Shown: positions 42,701 through 53,844 of the stretch, piece after piece
Position numbering within the stretch: the stretch's first letter is position 1
Layout: every line of letters starts with the position of its first letter
From: Paraglomus occultum
Taxonomy: Eukaryota > Glomeromycota > Glomeromycetes > Paraglomerales > Paraglomeraceae
Length of the DNA: 64,000 nt
Direction: 5' to 3'
Assembly: GCA_910592205.1 (NCBI GenBank)
Contig: CAJVPJ010000010.1
Coordinates: forward strand, 26,747 to 90,746
The notes under the pieces: generated by a model
Told to the model about the DNA's origin: nothing
Database searches by the model: none
What the model saw: the letters and a program-made list of their open reading frames with translations, nothing else
Made by a program: the position numbers and the translations under genes

Positions 42701-42962
42701 TACAGTCGCACCTGTCTATTTGCATAACGTGCATCAAAGATGGACCCTAACTCATACTACAAAAGGAGAGATCAACCAGATTAAGCTAAATTTTATTATT
42801 ATTGTGGCGGCGTAACTTTATTTCAGAGACTCGGAATACACCACTTCATTAATTCTTTTTGGGTCATTCTTTAATATTAATTATTTGCTTTTTAAACAGA
42901 TTTGGTAGCTGCATAAAAATCTACCGGTCCCGACAGTCTGCAAATAGTCAGGTGCGACTGTA
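42701..42962. mobile_element. 262-bp MITE with 24-bp terminal inverted repeats
   Basis: The left end is TACAGTCGCACCTG then T then CTATTTGCA (42701-42724). The right end (42939-42962) is its complement with one mismatch. If the element starts at CAGTCGCACC, both flanks are TA, as expected for pogo/Tc1-mariner-type insertion. It has no coding capacity. It ends 117 bases before the start codon of the CRN-type gene. Confidence 0.8.
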
Positions 42963-43079
42963 GTTACATTGCGGAAAGGTCTAGAAAGTTCCTAGCAATA
43001 CGTACGTCATTGAGTTTAAGCTATTTATTGATCAGCTCGCACATCGCCCAGCAGCATCTTTCCCAAACGAAGAAACAAG

Positions 43080-44851
43080 ATGGCAGAAGCAGGACAGGAG
43101 TTAGTGGATACAGAGGAGTTGGAGGATACAGAGAAGGAGTTGGAGGATACAAAGAAGAAGTTGGAGGATACAGAGGAGTTGAGAAACGCGCAAGCGGAAT
43201 TGGAGAGGTTTAACAGGGGAAAACGTGGGCAGCAACTGATTAAGTTGGAGAATAAGGCGAAGCTCACGGACAAGGACAAGGAAAAATTGGAGAAGATAGA
43301 AGAGGTGAAGGGGAGGCTGGAGGCGAAAAAACGTCAGTTGAAAGCACTGACTACTCAACCAGGTAACGACTTCGTGACTCGGGTATTGAGAACATAGAGT
43401 AAATATATGGTTTTTATTGTGAGTTTTGTTGGGAGAACGTCACTATAGCTGTAGGTTATCTCTTATGCTAAGCTGTTCATATGACTCTAAATCCATCGCG
43501 TTTATTCGGTATATTTCATTTCTTCCACCCATAAAGGAGCGATATTATGCAAGACATCCTACGTTCTCGCGAAGAGAGAGTTCTTGTGGGATATGAATCT
43601 GTCATTTGATTATCTACGAACAAAAATCAAAGAGATGTATGGGGATGCGTTGGCGGATGTTAACTCGAATACAATAAGTATTATACCCGAAAAGTGTAAT
43701 TATGCCATTGAGAAGCCGGAGCATTTGTCGGTGTTGTGGAAACAGAAAAAAATCCGATCAGACCAATTACCTTGTGTGAGCTTCAGTGTCAAGACATGTA
43801 AGTCGTGAGGCATGCAAGAGTATACATGAATATTATACCTAACCAAAGCTATCTATAATTCCTTCAGCGCAAAGGGATTTTTCGACTTACAACAACCTTA
43901 ATGGAGTATTGACAATGTTTAATCTGCCCACAGTATATTCTATCGACGACTTGACACAAATAGACTTCCGTAAGTTGAATCCAAATCCTTCTGATTCATT
44001 TATTTTGGATTATATTAAGTAAATTCTGTCATTTTGTTAGCTGCTGAATATGCTAGCGATGAAGACGAAAAATTGATACAGGAACTCTTTGACGAGATCA
44101 AGGTTCAAGCCGTTTTGACATTGTATATGTTACTTGGACATATTTTGGCTGTTTTTCAAATCAACTTATAAAGTCATTTTCACTGTCAGAAACGTTTTAA
44201 AGCTCTTGGCCCTCTCTGTCATGGTGTCAACGAAGCTACACGGACAGAGTATATCTCACCATTCATGATAAATGCTGTTGCAGGTTGTCCACCTGGAACG
44301 GTTTTGAGACCGCAGTTGAGATTCGTTGGATCACATGACAAAGGACCAGTAGACTATGCGATTGAATACAAGTCAACATTAATCCGGATTACTGAAACAA
44401 AAGTAAATGAACTGGGCAAAGGTTTGGCACAAAATGTAGTTCAGCTTCAAGCAGCAGCACAGGTTGGTATATTTCATATCTTTGATACTACTCTCTAGAT
44501 GATTTCTGATTTCCTTCAATATTTCAGCACAATATCAGAAAACGAAAAAGGAACTCTGATGATTCTGACTATGACAGCGATACTATCTATGGAATAGTCA
44601 CCACTGGCGTGGAGTGGCTTGTAGTTCTCTTTGCCTTAGATTCTGCACTAATCCGAGTTGCTGCCACAACTCACAATATTCTCAAAATTGGTGTAGATGA
44701 CCGAAGCACTAGTGATGAAGAATTACGCAAACAAGTCCGTAAAGTTTTCTTAATTATTAGGACGTTACTGAAAGAACAAATTGATTTCAATAGCAAAAAG
44801 AGTCCAACAGAGAAGAAAGAGGCTCTATGCAAACGGATCAGAGTCGTATAA
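43080..44851 (+). CDS. Crinkler (CRN)-type protein with nuclease-like domain
   Basis: Six exons join in phase: 43080-43362, 43537-43797, 43868-43969, 44041-44102, 44190-44462 and 44528-44851, giving 434 residues. Residues 1-95 are a highly charged coiled coil with heptad-length tandem repeats. A middle region follows. The C-terminal half matches the restriction-endonuclease-like (PD-(D/E)xK) domain of CRN proteins: GPVDYAIEYKSTLIRITETK, then GLAQNVVQLQAAAQ, then YGIVTTGVEWLVVLF. The Asp, the ExK and the downstream Gln are all present, so the fold may be catalytic. CRN proteins are known from oomycetes, chytrids and Glomeromycotina and are often nuclear effectors or conflict-system components. 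I see no secretion signal and no canonical LxLFLAK-type header. The open reading frame is intact, unlike most neighbours. Confidence 0.8.
43098..43178 (+). repeat. 21-bp tandem repeat in the CRN gene
   Basis: Three 21-base units (43116-43136, 43137-43157, 43158-43178), preceded by an 18-base degenerate unit, encode ELEDTEK, ELEDTKK and KLEDTEE. A seven-residue unit keeps the coiled-coil heptad register at any copy number. Confidence 0.88.
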
Positions 44852-45054
44852 TTATAATGCTGCCTGAAATGTAGAGTTTGCCTCAGTGATGTCATTATGC
44901 AAAAAAAAATTACTAGTAATAAATGGAAATCACAAATTACAAAGTAAAAGAGAGTAATAAAAGGATTACTCCATATTAATATATGGAAAATTATAATTAC
45001 AGTATAACGGTTACACCGAATATGAAAATACATTTCTTGGAGCTAAGTTGCAAT

Positions 45055-46190
45055 TGCGGTTGTTCTCAAGATTCCGAGAGAAAAGTTTGCCGAATTGCGT
45101 GAAGCGTTTCAAGATCCGAACAAGATATATTTTTAATGGCCCAACTGAAAGCAATGAATGGCGGAGAAATAACTGCCAGTCGACGTCTTAAAATGAAAAC
45201 GCGTCTTAATAAGCGAACGTTTTACTACTGAGATCGCTATACACCGCTTTGTCAAAAACGTATCTCAACATGTTGGGAATCGGTCGTACTCACTTCGAAA
45301 ATGTCAGAAACCATTTAGCAAATGAATGATTTAGCAAATGAATGGTATAATACCACACGTTCATGGTAATATTAAACGAGTACCGCGATGAAAAACCAAA
45401 ATCACCGTTGCTACCGCCGTGAGAAATTTTCTCGAAAACTATGCTAAAATTCATGGATTACCAAGTCCTGGTAGAAATGTCAACTGCATTACTCAGTCGC
45501 TTACACTTTTACAAGTTACAAATCGGTTTGTTCGTAATTTCATTGCAGGTCTTGAAAGCGATAGCGCGTTGAAATTGTTAAAATATGTGTTCCGCAAATT
45601 ATGGCACCAATTAACGACTTATATTCGTTCAAGAACGGATTTATTGACAGGTGCCAACATTTTCGGAACGGCCTACAGTATAATGCTTGTGAAAAGAAGA
45701 AGCAAGAGACTAAAAAAATTTAAAGAACATTTAGTTAAAGCTAAATTAAAAAGAAACTACTACAACGAGAATACGAAATCAGAGAAAGAACAAAAAAAAA
45801 TTATTAAATGATAACAAGAGGCAAGGCTGATTATTGTAGCATTAATGCTATTGTTCATTACAGCTATGATTGAGCGCAAAACGTTCATGTTCCAATTCCA
45901 ATAGTAATCTTTCTGCGTAAAGTGCATTTATTTGGTATTCAAAATAAAGCGGTATGCGAACAAATTAATTACGTTCTCGGTGAGAACGAATTAATAGGAA
46001 AAGGTCCTAATGGTACGCTAAGCATGGTATTCGATGGAATAAAGAAATTGAATAAGGGCGAAAAATATTTGAAGATTACTTGCGATAACGCAGGAGACTA
46101 TTATAACGGACTTTTTCTCTGGCACGAAATTTATCGGCCGTAACTCTGTCGTCATTAACTCAAGTATGGTTTGCCGGAATTAATACGTGT
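45055..46190 (+). pseudogene. Decayed transposase-like gene
   Basis: Several plus-strand frames carry coherent protein separated by stops and frameshifts. They include RIPREKFAELREAFQDPNKI (about 45,066), FLENYAKIHGLPSPGRN (45,422), LKLLKYVFRKLWHQLT (45,570), KVHLFGIQNKAVCEQINYVL (45,919) and YLKITCDNAGDYYNGLFLW (46,066). The CDNAG block resembles the second catalytic Asp region of DDE-like transposases from a family repeated in such genomes. The family name is not certain. No ATG-initiated full frame remains. Confidence 0.6.
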
Positions 46191-46465
46191 CATATTAAAG
46201 TTCTATTAATAAAATTTGATATAACGGACCAAAAGTGTGAAAAAGACTATGGTCCCGACTAGTCCAGTGTATATTTGCATATTCGACTGCACATTTTTTA
46301 TGGTCAAAAAAGGCGTGAACTAAGGTTCTTGTGATAAAATGCTTGTTAATTTTTTGTAGGTTGACTGGTGGGAGCGTGGGATGACTAACTGAACGCTTCG
46401 GTTACTGCTTTACTAATATCAGCTGGCATCGTAGTCAGAGAATTTAATAGCAATATTATATATAT

Positions 46466-47046
46466 TAATATGGTCCGGTGCAAAAAGATAGATACCCCCA
46501 GATTATTGCAAATAAAATGTTTAAGAAAATTTTTTTCTAAATCTGATTTTACCAATAGTTTCAAGTTATCGGAAACATTTTGATATAAGTTTTATTAAAA
46601 ATTTATCTTCAGAAAAGGATTCGTCATCAGTTTCCTCATTAGATAAATATACATGCTCATCGTTTTCTTTTGCATTGTTAAGTGCTCTTTCCAGAATCCA
46701 ACAATAACTTTAGAGCAGATTTTTACACTCATTCCATTTATGAATAACCCGCCCAACTGTACTTTCTGAAACCCCCAGAACCTCAGCAACACGCTTGTGT
46801 AGTGTGAACTTTTGACGTTTTTTAGATGAAAAGTATTTGTGAGCGTTTAAAATCGTTATTTTTCGTTTTCAGTAGCACTTCGCTGGCTCGAGAATAGAGA
46901 CATTTTCAAACAAGTTAAGTGATGTACTATATAAAGATGGTTATTCACTTGTCTAAAAAAGTTATAGTAATTAAGCCGCACACAGCCTTAACTAGACGAT
47001 TTGATAGCGATCAATTGTATCTATCTTTTTGCACCGGACCATATTA
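46466..47046 (-). mobile_element. 581-bp element with perfect 29-bp inverted ends
   Basis: The ends are perfect inverted copies at 46466-46494 and 47018-47046, beginning TAATATGGTCCGGTGCAAAA. The minus strand inside reads KFTLHKRVAEVLGVSESTVG, a homeodomain-like helix-turn-helix of a transposase N-terminus, followed by an acidic stretch and stops. No catalytic domain remains, so this is a non-autonomous deletion derivative. Perfect ends suggest fairly recent mobilisation. Confidence 0.8.
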
Positions 47047-47626
47047 CTTTATAATGATAAGTTGCTGAATCGATTATCATATAAAACTTTACATTCATGA
47101 GCAGCATCAGCTTAAAGGCCAACGATGCGTATGATCTTGCATTGATACAAGAACAAAAATCTCTGAACTTACTATTGTAGAAACAATCGTATCGATTGCA
47201 AGCGCGTAGGGTAACGTTAATATTAATACAATTCAAAACGGTTTAAAGAAAAGTCAAATACAGGGATATTGTAATAATGAAGAGGCACAAGTTGTTAACG
47301 AGGATAGCATTCAACATTTAATTAACCGATTACCTATTTCAATTTCAAGATACTTGACATGGTAAAGTATTCTGACGAATCCGCGAAACCGATGAGCGAA
47401 GAACAGTTTCCTATTTCCAAAAACGATGAACAAGTCATAAATTAGATGTAATTGCTAATTACATTAGTCAGTGAAATATGATTTTTATTACGGGTTTATG
47501 AGCTTCCTTACTTTTACAGGTGTTGCCTTTATCGATGCCAACCAATAAAATGCTGGTCATGTCCATGTTAATATTCGTGTAATTTAGACTTTTCAATCTT
47601 AACGTTAAGCGTCTTACCTTTGCTGA
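47047..47626. other. Spacer upstream of the uS8m pseudogene
   Basis: About 580 AT-rich bases with short broken frames only. I recognise nothing in it. Confidence 0.4.
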
Positions 47627-48126
47627 TTGCCCCATAACATTCTTTCCCTATTTATTACTCCGCCACAAGAGAAATCACACTCGTTCAACAAATTCCGGCA
47701 GTTCATGACCTCTGCGCGAACACAATTAAGATCGATATCTGTATCTGACAAAAAATTGAACCTTGCCATATGTAACGCTCTTTATCGTGAAGGTTTTATA
47801 TCCTCGGTCACTCGGGGTGATCATCGCGGGCCGGCTAACGAGTTTGTGTCAAACACACCGGAGAACATCTCCACGCGCCGATTATGGCTTGAATTGAAAT
47901 ACAGGCAGAACGAGCCCGTCTTGAAGAAAATGAGCTGTGTTAGTAAAGAAAGGATCGAGGCGCGTTTATATGAGTGTGGGAAAATTGCAGAGGTTTTTGG
48001 CTGGATTTTGTGGGTGGCTTGAAGATTGGAGAAGTCGCTATTATTAGCGCTACGATGGAGTCATGAGTGTTCATGAAGCAATAACATGTAACTCAAGGCG
48101 GAGAAGTGTTGTGCAGAATTTGGTGA
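47627..48126 (+). pseudogene. Frameshifted mitochondrial ribosomal protein uS8
   Basis: The frame starting at 47627 reads PHNILSLF, LYREGFISSVTRGDHRGP and TPENISTRRLWLELKYR, then NEPVLKKMSCVSK, diagnostic of mitochondrial uS8 (Mrps8). The initiator position is TTG instead of ATG. After CVSK the conserved sequence continues only by changing frame several times: GSRRVYMSVGK, then GGLKIGEVAIISAT, then MSVHEAIT, then GGEVLCRIW ending at 48126. At least four single-base shifts occur within about 200 bases. Flanking genes lack such damage, so this is probably a dead duplicate; the functional gene should lie elsewhere. Confidence 0.8.
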
Positions 48127-48409
48127 TGGAATACGTGAATTGACTGTGAACTTAAGTCATGGACGTTACGGTCTAAAGGAGTAGTTTGATTCCGCTGCCT
48201 CCAGCGATTACGCTTTATTTCCAGCCGATTATTATATGCGTTGAAATTTTCAATATTCAGTGGGTAGACTCATTATTCGTCATTGCATAACGATAGGATT
48301 TTAATGGTGTTTAATAACTAATCGAGCATCCAGTTATTGAATAATTATTATCGAGTACATCAGATTTAATGATATTACTTAAATTTCCAATGGGAAACTA
48401 ACAAGTGGA
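48127..48409. other. Short spacer
   Basis: AT-rich, convergent between the uS8m remnant and the membrane-protein gene. No feature recognised. Confidence 0.4.
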
Positions 48410-49731
48410 TTATTTCTTTTGCTGAAGAACAAGTCCAACTGCTAATGTAGAAAGAGAAAGCCAAAGACTTATAATAGCCAAAAAAGCGACTTTAGCACCC
48501 GGAGTCTCTGGCAAATAGAATCTCTTGGGTACGCCTGGACTAATAGTATGGGTATCAAAGTAGACATAGAGGAGGTATAACAAGAACGTAATGGCGTACG
48601 ACAATTGGAAGGCAAGATCGCTGTAATAAATAAAAAATCGTTAGAAACGAATCGGATGGGATCGAAACGAAGAATAAAACTTGTACTTACGTTTTAGCGT
48701 CGTTTGGAGAAAGGGTGTTGAGAACGTTGCCAATCAAATGAACACCAGCCGCAGCTATTACCAGCAGCCATTGTCTAGGATGGTGTATCGCAAATGTGGC
48801 AGGTACATCATCGTCATCTCTGTTTTCGTCAGTATTGAGAGGAAGTTGCAAGTCATGTTCACTTAAGTTCTTTTTGGTGTGGATGAAGACTCTCGTATAT
48901 TCAATGACCACGGCATAATCCACAGCAAGCCCTAAATTTCAAGAATTCGTATAAGAGGAAATGAAAGGAAGCTAATACGACCAGCATGCGCATACATTAA
49001 TGGATGGTTACCTTGCACTTTGAAGAATATGGCGTCAAATGGCCAATTCAATATAATGCATACGGTATTGATTATCAGATAGTAGGTCCCCCAAAGATAG
49101 TAAAACGAGTGTCCCTTAATCTTGCCATTTTGACCAATAAGCAGTAAAATTGCTACTTCAAATACGTTGTGTAAGGCACCAAACACACTCCACAGCTTGC
49201 CGATATCAAAGATAATGGAAGCAACTACAGCCGTAAATGTACCCAGAGCGTACATCGAGATGAACCTGAAAGAAATCGGAATGAATAACTTGCAGCCATC
49301 CCCAATATGCAAGTTAACAAATTATACATACCTGTTCAAGCTAGTTGTTGGAATAGTTCCCTCATCGGAATGGAAGTAAGACATTACCTTCTTTGGTATC
49401 TTTTCCAGGTATGCCCATTTGAAGGTTAAAACAGCTGCGACCAATGCCACAATACTATCGAAAGCTGCGAATGAATCAACTTTCTGTTGGTCATTACCTA
49501 TCGATAATATGATGTTAAAAAATAAAGGAATTAGTTATGTGAATTATTTCTACGAAAGAACAATAAATTGCATAACATACCTTTTACCACACCATGCCAA
49601 CTAGGATATCCTGTGAGACGAGAAGGTTCTTGTGGGGGTTTGTCGTTGGAAGAAGGTTTTGGGAACACAACTAATAATCCTACGAGGAGAGCTAGAGCGA
49701 AAGTAACAGAAATAAAGCCTTTAACGGACAT
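48410..49731 (-). CDS. Multipass membrane protein of unknown function
   Basis: Minus gene from ATG 49731 to the stop at 48410, with about five exons (about 49731-49581, 49500-49390, 49265-49010, 48930-48690 and 48620-48410) and roughly 300 residues. Hydrophobic segments: FISVTFALALLVGLLVVF at the N-terminus, AFDSIVALVAAVLTFKWAYL, ALGTFTAVVASIIF, LHNVFEVAILLLIG, YLIINTVCIILNWPF, WLLVIAAAGVHLIGNVL, a YAITFLLYLLYVYF segment and AFLAIISLWLSLSTLAVGLV before the end. That gives seven or eight helices. An acidic loop (NTDENRDDDD) separates helices 5 and 6. I do not recognise the family. It could be a transporter-like or scaffold protein. Confidence 0.75.
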
Positions 49732-51394
49732 TATTTGAATATGGACAGACGGTTAGTCGTGAATTGACAATGTTTGAGAATGACTGTATTTATCATTGCT
49801 GTGGGGGAAGCGATGACAAGGATTATGTGTTCGTTAAACAGTTGTACGGAAATAGTCTAATTAGTACATAAACGTGAGAGTGTTTTGTGATGAGGCTGAA
49901 GCCTATACCCTTTTAAGCTAAATGTATTTTATTTTATTTCCCTTATTCGTTGTGACAATCTGACAATTGCCTCTAAGCTCTCGGGCCGAGACGCAAAACA
50001 ACAGTTCCACAGTCACTGCATGGCACAATGGATTGATTATCCCCAAAAACCTTGAACGAAATAAACAAGACGTGCCGTACTATTTACAGACATTGGTCTG
50101 CCAATTATGATTGTGTCCCGGTAGTACCTTGGAAACAAGATTATCTACGCTCAGAGACATCTCGTGCTGCGTAAATTGATACAGCAAACAGTTTAGTTGA
50201 GAACGTTCTCGACCGAATTTTCCATTAAAAACTGCCCCGGAATACGTGCTTTACTATCTAAAGAGAAACGTATTGTGTTGAAAATTGGGTGTCAGAGTCA
50301 CATGTTATTATGTTATTCAGCCCGTCAGATTAGATCTGCATTACGACATTACAAGTGAGGGCCTTAATATTAACATATTAATATTGATTAAACTTGGGCA
50401 AAGATAATTGGTCCATGGAAAATCTTTTGCTTTGCATAACAAATAAATTTCTAATTTCATTGTTATGGTTGATTGTTACATGAATGGCTTCTGTCTAACT
50501 ATTTCCTTTTCTGTTGTTTACTGACCCAGCCCAGGAAATATTTATAAAATAAGGTTACTTTAACTGGAAGAACAACGGATTGATGGAAGATCATTGCGAT
50601 GGTATGATGACAACGACAACGACAACTTGAGACAAGGGAATTACAATAGGGAACAGAAGGGCTTGGGGGAAGCCCTTTTATATCTTTTAGCGGGCTTGCT
50701 CGAACTTTATTTCGGTTATAGCGATACGTGCATACTGTACAAGTAATACAGTATTAGTGTAACAAACATAACTGATTATGATTAACAATTTGGTAGAGAT
50801 TTTTTTGAAGAATGCATTCGAAGTGATGGATTCTTAAATTGTGTTTGACTTTCCTTTTTCAGAAATGCTTTTATAACAAAAAAGATGACGTGATTTATTA
50901 CGCTATTACTTTGTGCAATTAATTTTGTTACACACTGTATCTTAATTATTTTCATAGTAGTTAATATTAACCCCAGCCATTGTGGTAAGACGTCTTTCTT
51001 CCGGAGGGAGTGACCGATTAGCGCAGATTAGTCTCTTTCACAGGATCAACAAACTCTTTAAACTCAAATATCTCCATGACTTAATCAGATTAGATATACA
51101 GAAGCAGTAACCTAACGAATGGCTGAGCTAAAATAGTATTGTTTATATAGCAGCTCTTTAAATTAAATCGGGGTATCATGATCACTCTGGAGGTGAATTG
51201 TCGCGAGTGTAACTGTTCTCTCGAATGAGTGGTACGTTTGTGAGAGACATTCGTAAATAACCTATGTTTGAGGCGAGATTTGCTTAATAAACTACTTGAC
51301 TGCTTCGAGATCCCGTCTATCAGCATTAGCGCAGATTACTGTCGTTCCTTTAATTTATCATTACTCCTGTATCACCTTGTTCGTTTAGTACAGC
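49732..51394. other. Intergenic region, no gene seen
   Basis: About 1.66 kb. It includes the AT palindrome cluster TTAATATTAACATATTAATA near 50,367. No open frame has domain or splice support. Confidence 0.45.
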
Positions 51395-53381
51395 TTAAGA
51401 GTCAACGTCCACGTCGACTACAACCTTTATCACAGGATTGTCTGAGTCTGCTGTGCTTGATGCTATTTCAAAACCATTGGCAAGATCTCTGAGGTTTACT
51501 TTGTGAGTAATCATCTGTTTTTCAAGCACAGCGGCCAGCTCAGTATCAGATGATAGTGCTTCCAATGCCCTTGCCAAATCTCCGCAGCGAGTAGACCAAA
51601 TCGTAATGTTATCTTCAACAAGAGCTTTGGTGAGTGCATTGGTTTCTATGTTTGATGTAGGCGCGTACAGAATTGCACCGCGAGGACGAAGGATTGTCGT
51701 TTCCTAAATTAAGAAACATGTGAGCAAATTGGTCGAGAAACCAAAAAACAGAGAATTTGCTCTAGTTAGCAAGCGTAATTAAACCAAACATCGTCATCAC
51801 CTGGCCTTCTATCGGTCTTACGATTTGATCCAACTCTTCAAGTTGCCCTATGACCGCTAAATCAAATCTAGGCACGGGAGACAGCAACAGTTGATCATCG
51901 TCTACTTTACCCCCCTCTCGAAGCTGACTCATCCAATTATCAACGAATATGACGGCTTCATCAGGCGTCATCACAAATACGTTACGTCCCGTCTTTTCTA
52001 TCTTGTGACATATTTCTCCTGCAACACTGGAAGAAACCAAAATATTATGATTACGTCTACGAGTAACCTCGTTTGGCCACGAGAAACTAAGATTATCTTC
52101 GCTGAATCTGATTAGGGCAAGCTCGTCGACGACGAAATCGGCCATTCGTTTTAAGCCACACACTTGCTGTCCATGCGTCGATTTGAGATGAAGAATACCA
52201 CGACTTAAATCGTTCGCGCGCAGAAACCCGTCCGGCGAGCCTGAAGTATCAAACAGGAGATCGAATTTTCTTTCCCTCATTGTAGATGAGAAATCGGTCT
52301 CAGCTCCAAGTTTCTTGGCCAGAGAAATAAGCTTATGGGGCGTATTTGGCTTGCGGAAGATGGCCGTAGTTGTGAAATTAAGCTTATGTTTGCTTTTATA
52401 GGCTGAAAATCAATTAGAGAAGTGAAATAGTTGCCAAAAAAAAAAACAACAACGAATAATATACATGTCAGTACGTACCATGTAAAGCAGCAAGCACAAG
52501 CATTCCAAGTTTACGTGGGCCTAACACAGCAACTTCATTGCCTTCTTTAGGCGGTGTAGTTTCTACGGCCTGTTTTAGAAAATCATATTCGTCTTTACAC
52601 ATTCCATAATCTTCCAATTGTCATAATGAATCAACATACATGTAAAGCAGCAGCAAAGGGTTCTGTCAAAACTGCAGCCATCAGGCTCAGATTCTCAGGT
52701 ACATATTTAATGGCGTTTTTAGGGACAATAACATAAGGCGATAAGCCTCCTGGTAACTGGTTAATACCTAGAGTTATCTTGAAAAAATAAAAAGACACAA
52801 TGATCGTGAGCTTAAAAACATTCGATAATGAAAAAGAACTAGCGATACTCACACGATCCGGGCAATGAGTCTCTAATCCAGATGAACAAAATGCACAGGG
52901 GATACGTGTTCCATCGGCGATGCCACGGGCTTTATGTGACGCATTTATTTCAATAACAACCGGTTTTGATCTGTAAAATCCAACAACTTCGTGTCCGGTA
53001 ATCTTTAAACGAATGGGAAGCTGAGAGACAAGACTCGTGTAATTACGAATTCATGCGACTCTGACGTACCTGTGGTAGAGGATAAGGTAACCAACGCCTA
53101 CTTAAATCTGTCGAGCATATGCCACAGTATTTCACTTTGAGAATTTTGTAGCCTTCGCCAAGATTTATCAGTTCTTTATCATTTCTCCAGACTGTCGACT
53201 CTGGAGTATGTGCGTAATATGCGTACTTGGCAAGGCGCAAGGACCCGTCGCGGTGGTATTCTGGGAGTGTGAAGTCGACAGACAATATCTCTCCCTCATA
53301 TTCCAAAGTTCCTATGATCGGTTTTGAAGCGGAGATAGCAAAGGCAGACATCGTCTCGAAATTAAATTTTTGGTTTTGCAT
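51395..53381 (-). CDS. Zinc-type alcohol dehydrogenase-like (MDR) enzyme
   Basis: A minus gene of about six exons, with the first ATG at 53381, an alternative at 53351 and the stop at 51395. In order it shows KVKYCGICSTDLSRRWLPYP (first catalytic-zinc Cys), ITGHEVVGF (the His-Glu pair), and a partial structural-zinc loop CAFCSSGLETHCPDR. Next come LTEPFAAALH, a nucleotide-binding segment VAVLGPRKLGMLVL, and KFDLLFDTSGSPDG. These mark the medium-chain dehydrogenase/reductase superfamily, closest in style to threonine/sorbitol-type zinc dehydrogenases. The NAD(P) loop reads LGPRKLG rather than the usual GxGxxG. The substrate cannot be read from sequence. The first about 60 residues form an unusual leader before the GroES-like fold. 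Confidence 0.8.
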
Positions 53382-53844
53382 CTATTAAATTGGATGATCT
53401 GCAAACATGTCCACTGGGTCGTATCAGTAGGCCGCGGGCCATGGAACTATTTTCAACCGAAGAGCTTCCTAATTTTAGGCACATTATTAAATAATAGTCG
53501 AATTTTAAGCCCGCGGTATTTACTATAATTGTGTCGGGCCAATACATTTTAGTTAGTCCAACAGGCCATCGCCGATTGTCAACGTTTCAAAGTGCGCGGA
53601 GGTCAGTCAAGATACAGTTCGAGAGATTAAACATGACCTCATCTTCAGGATACATATTTTGTATCCCGAACTGAATATACTGTTTTGAACATGACAACTT
53701 TACAAGGATCGAATTAACATCCCCTTGATTCCAACGTTATCAATTTTGTATTCTACAACATGTCAAATGAATTGTCGCGTCTCTACAATACTTTATGTTG
53801 TTTTCGCCTTCTTCCCCTTCTTAAATGAATAACTTGTCTCGCGA
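53382..53844. other. Spacer between MDR enzyme and J protein
   Basis: About 460 bases of promoter and 3' flanking sequence. No gene seen. Confidence 0.45.
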
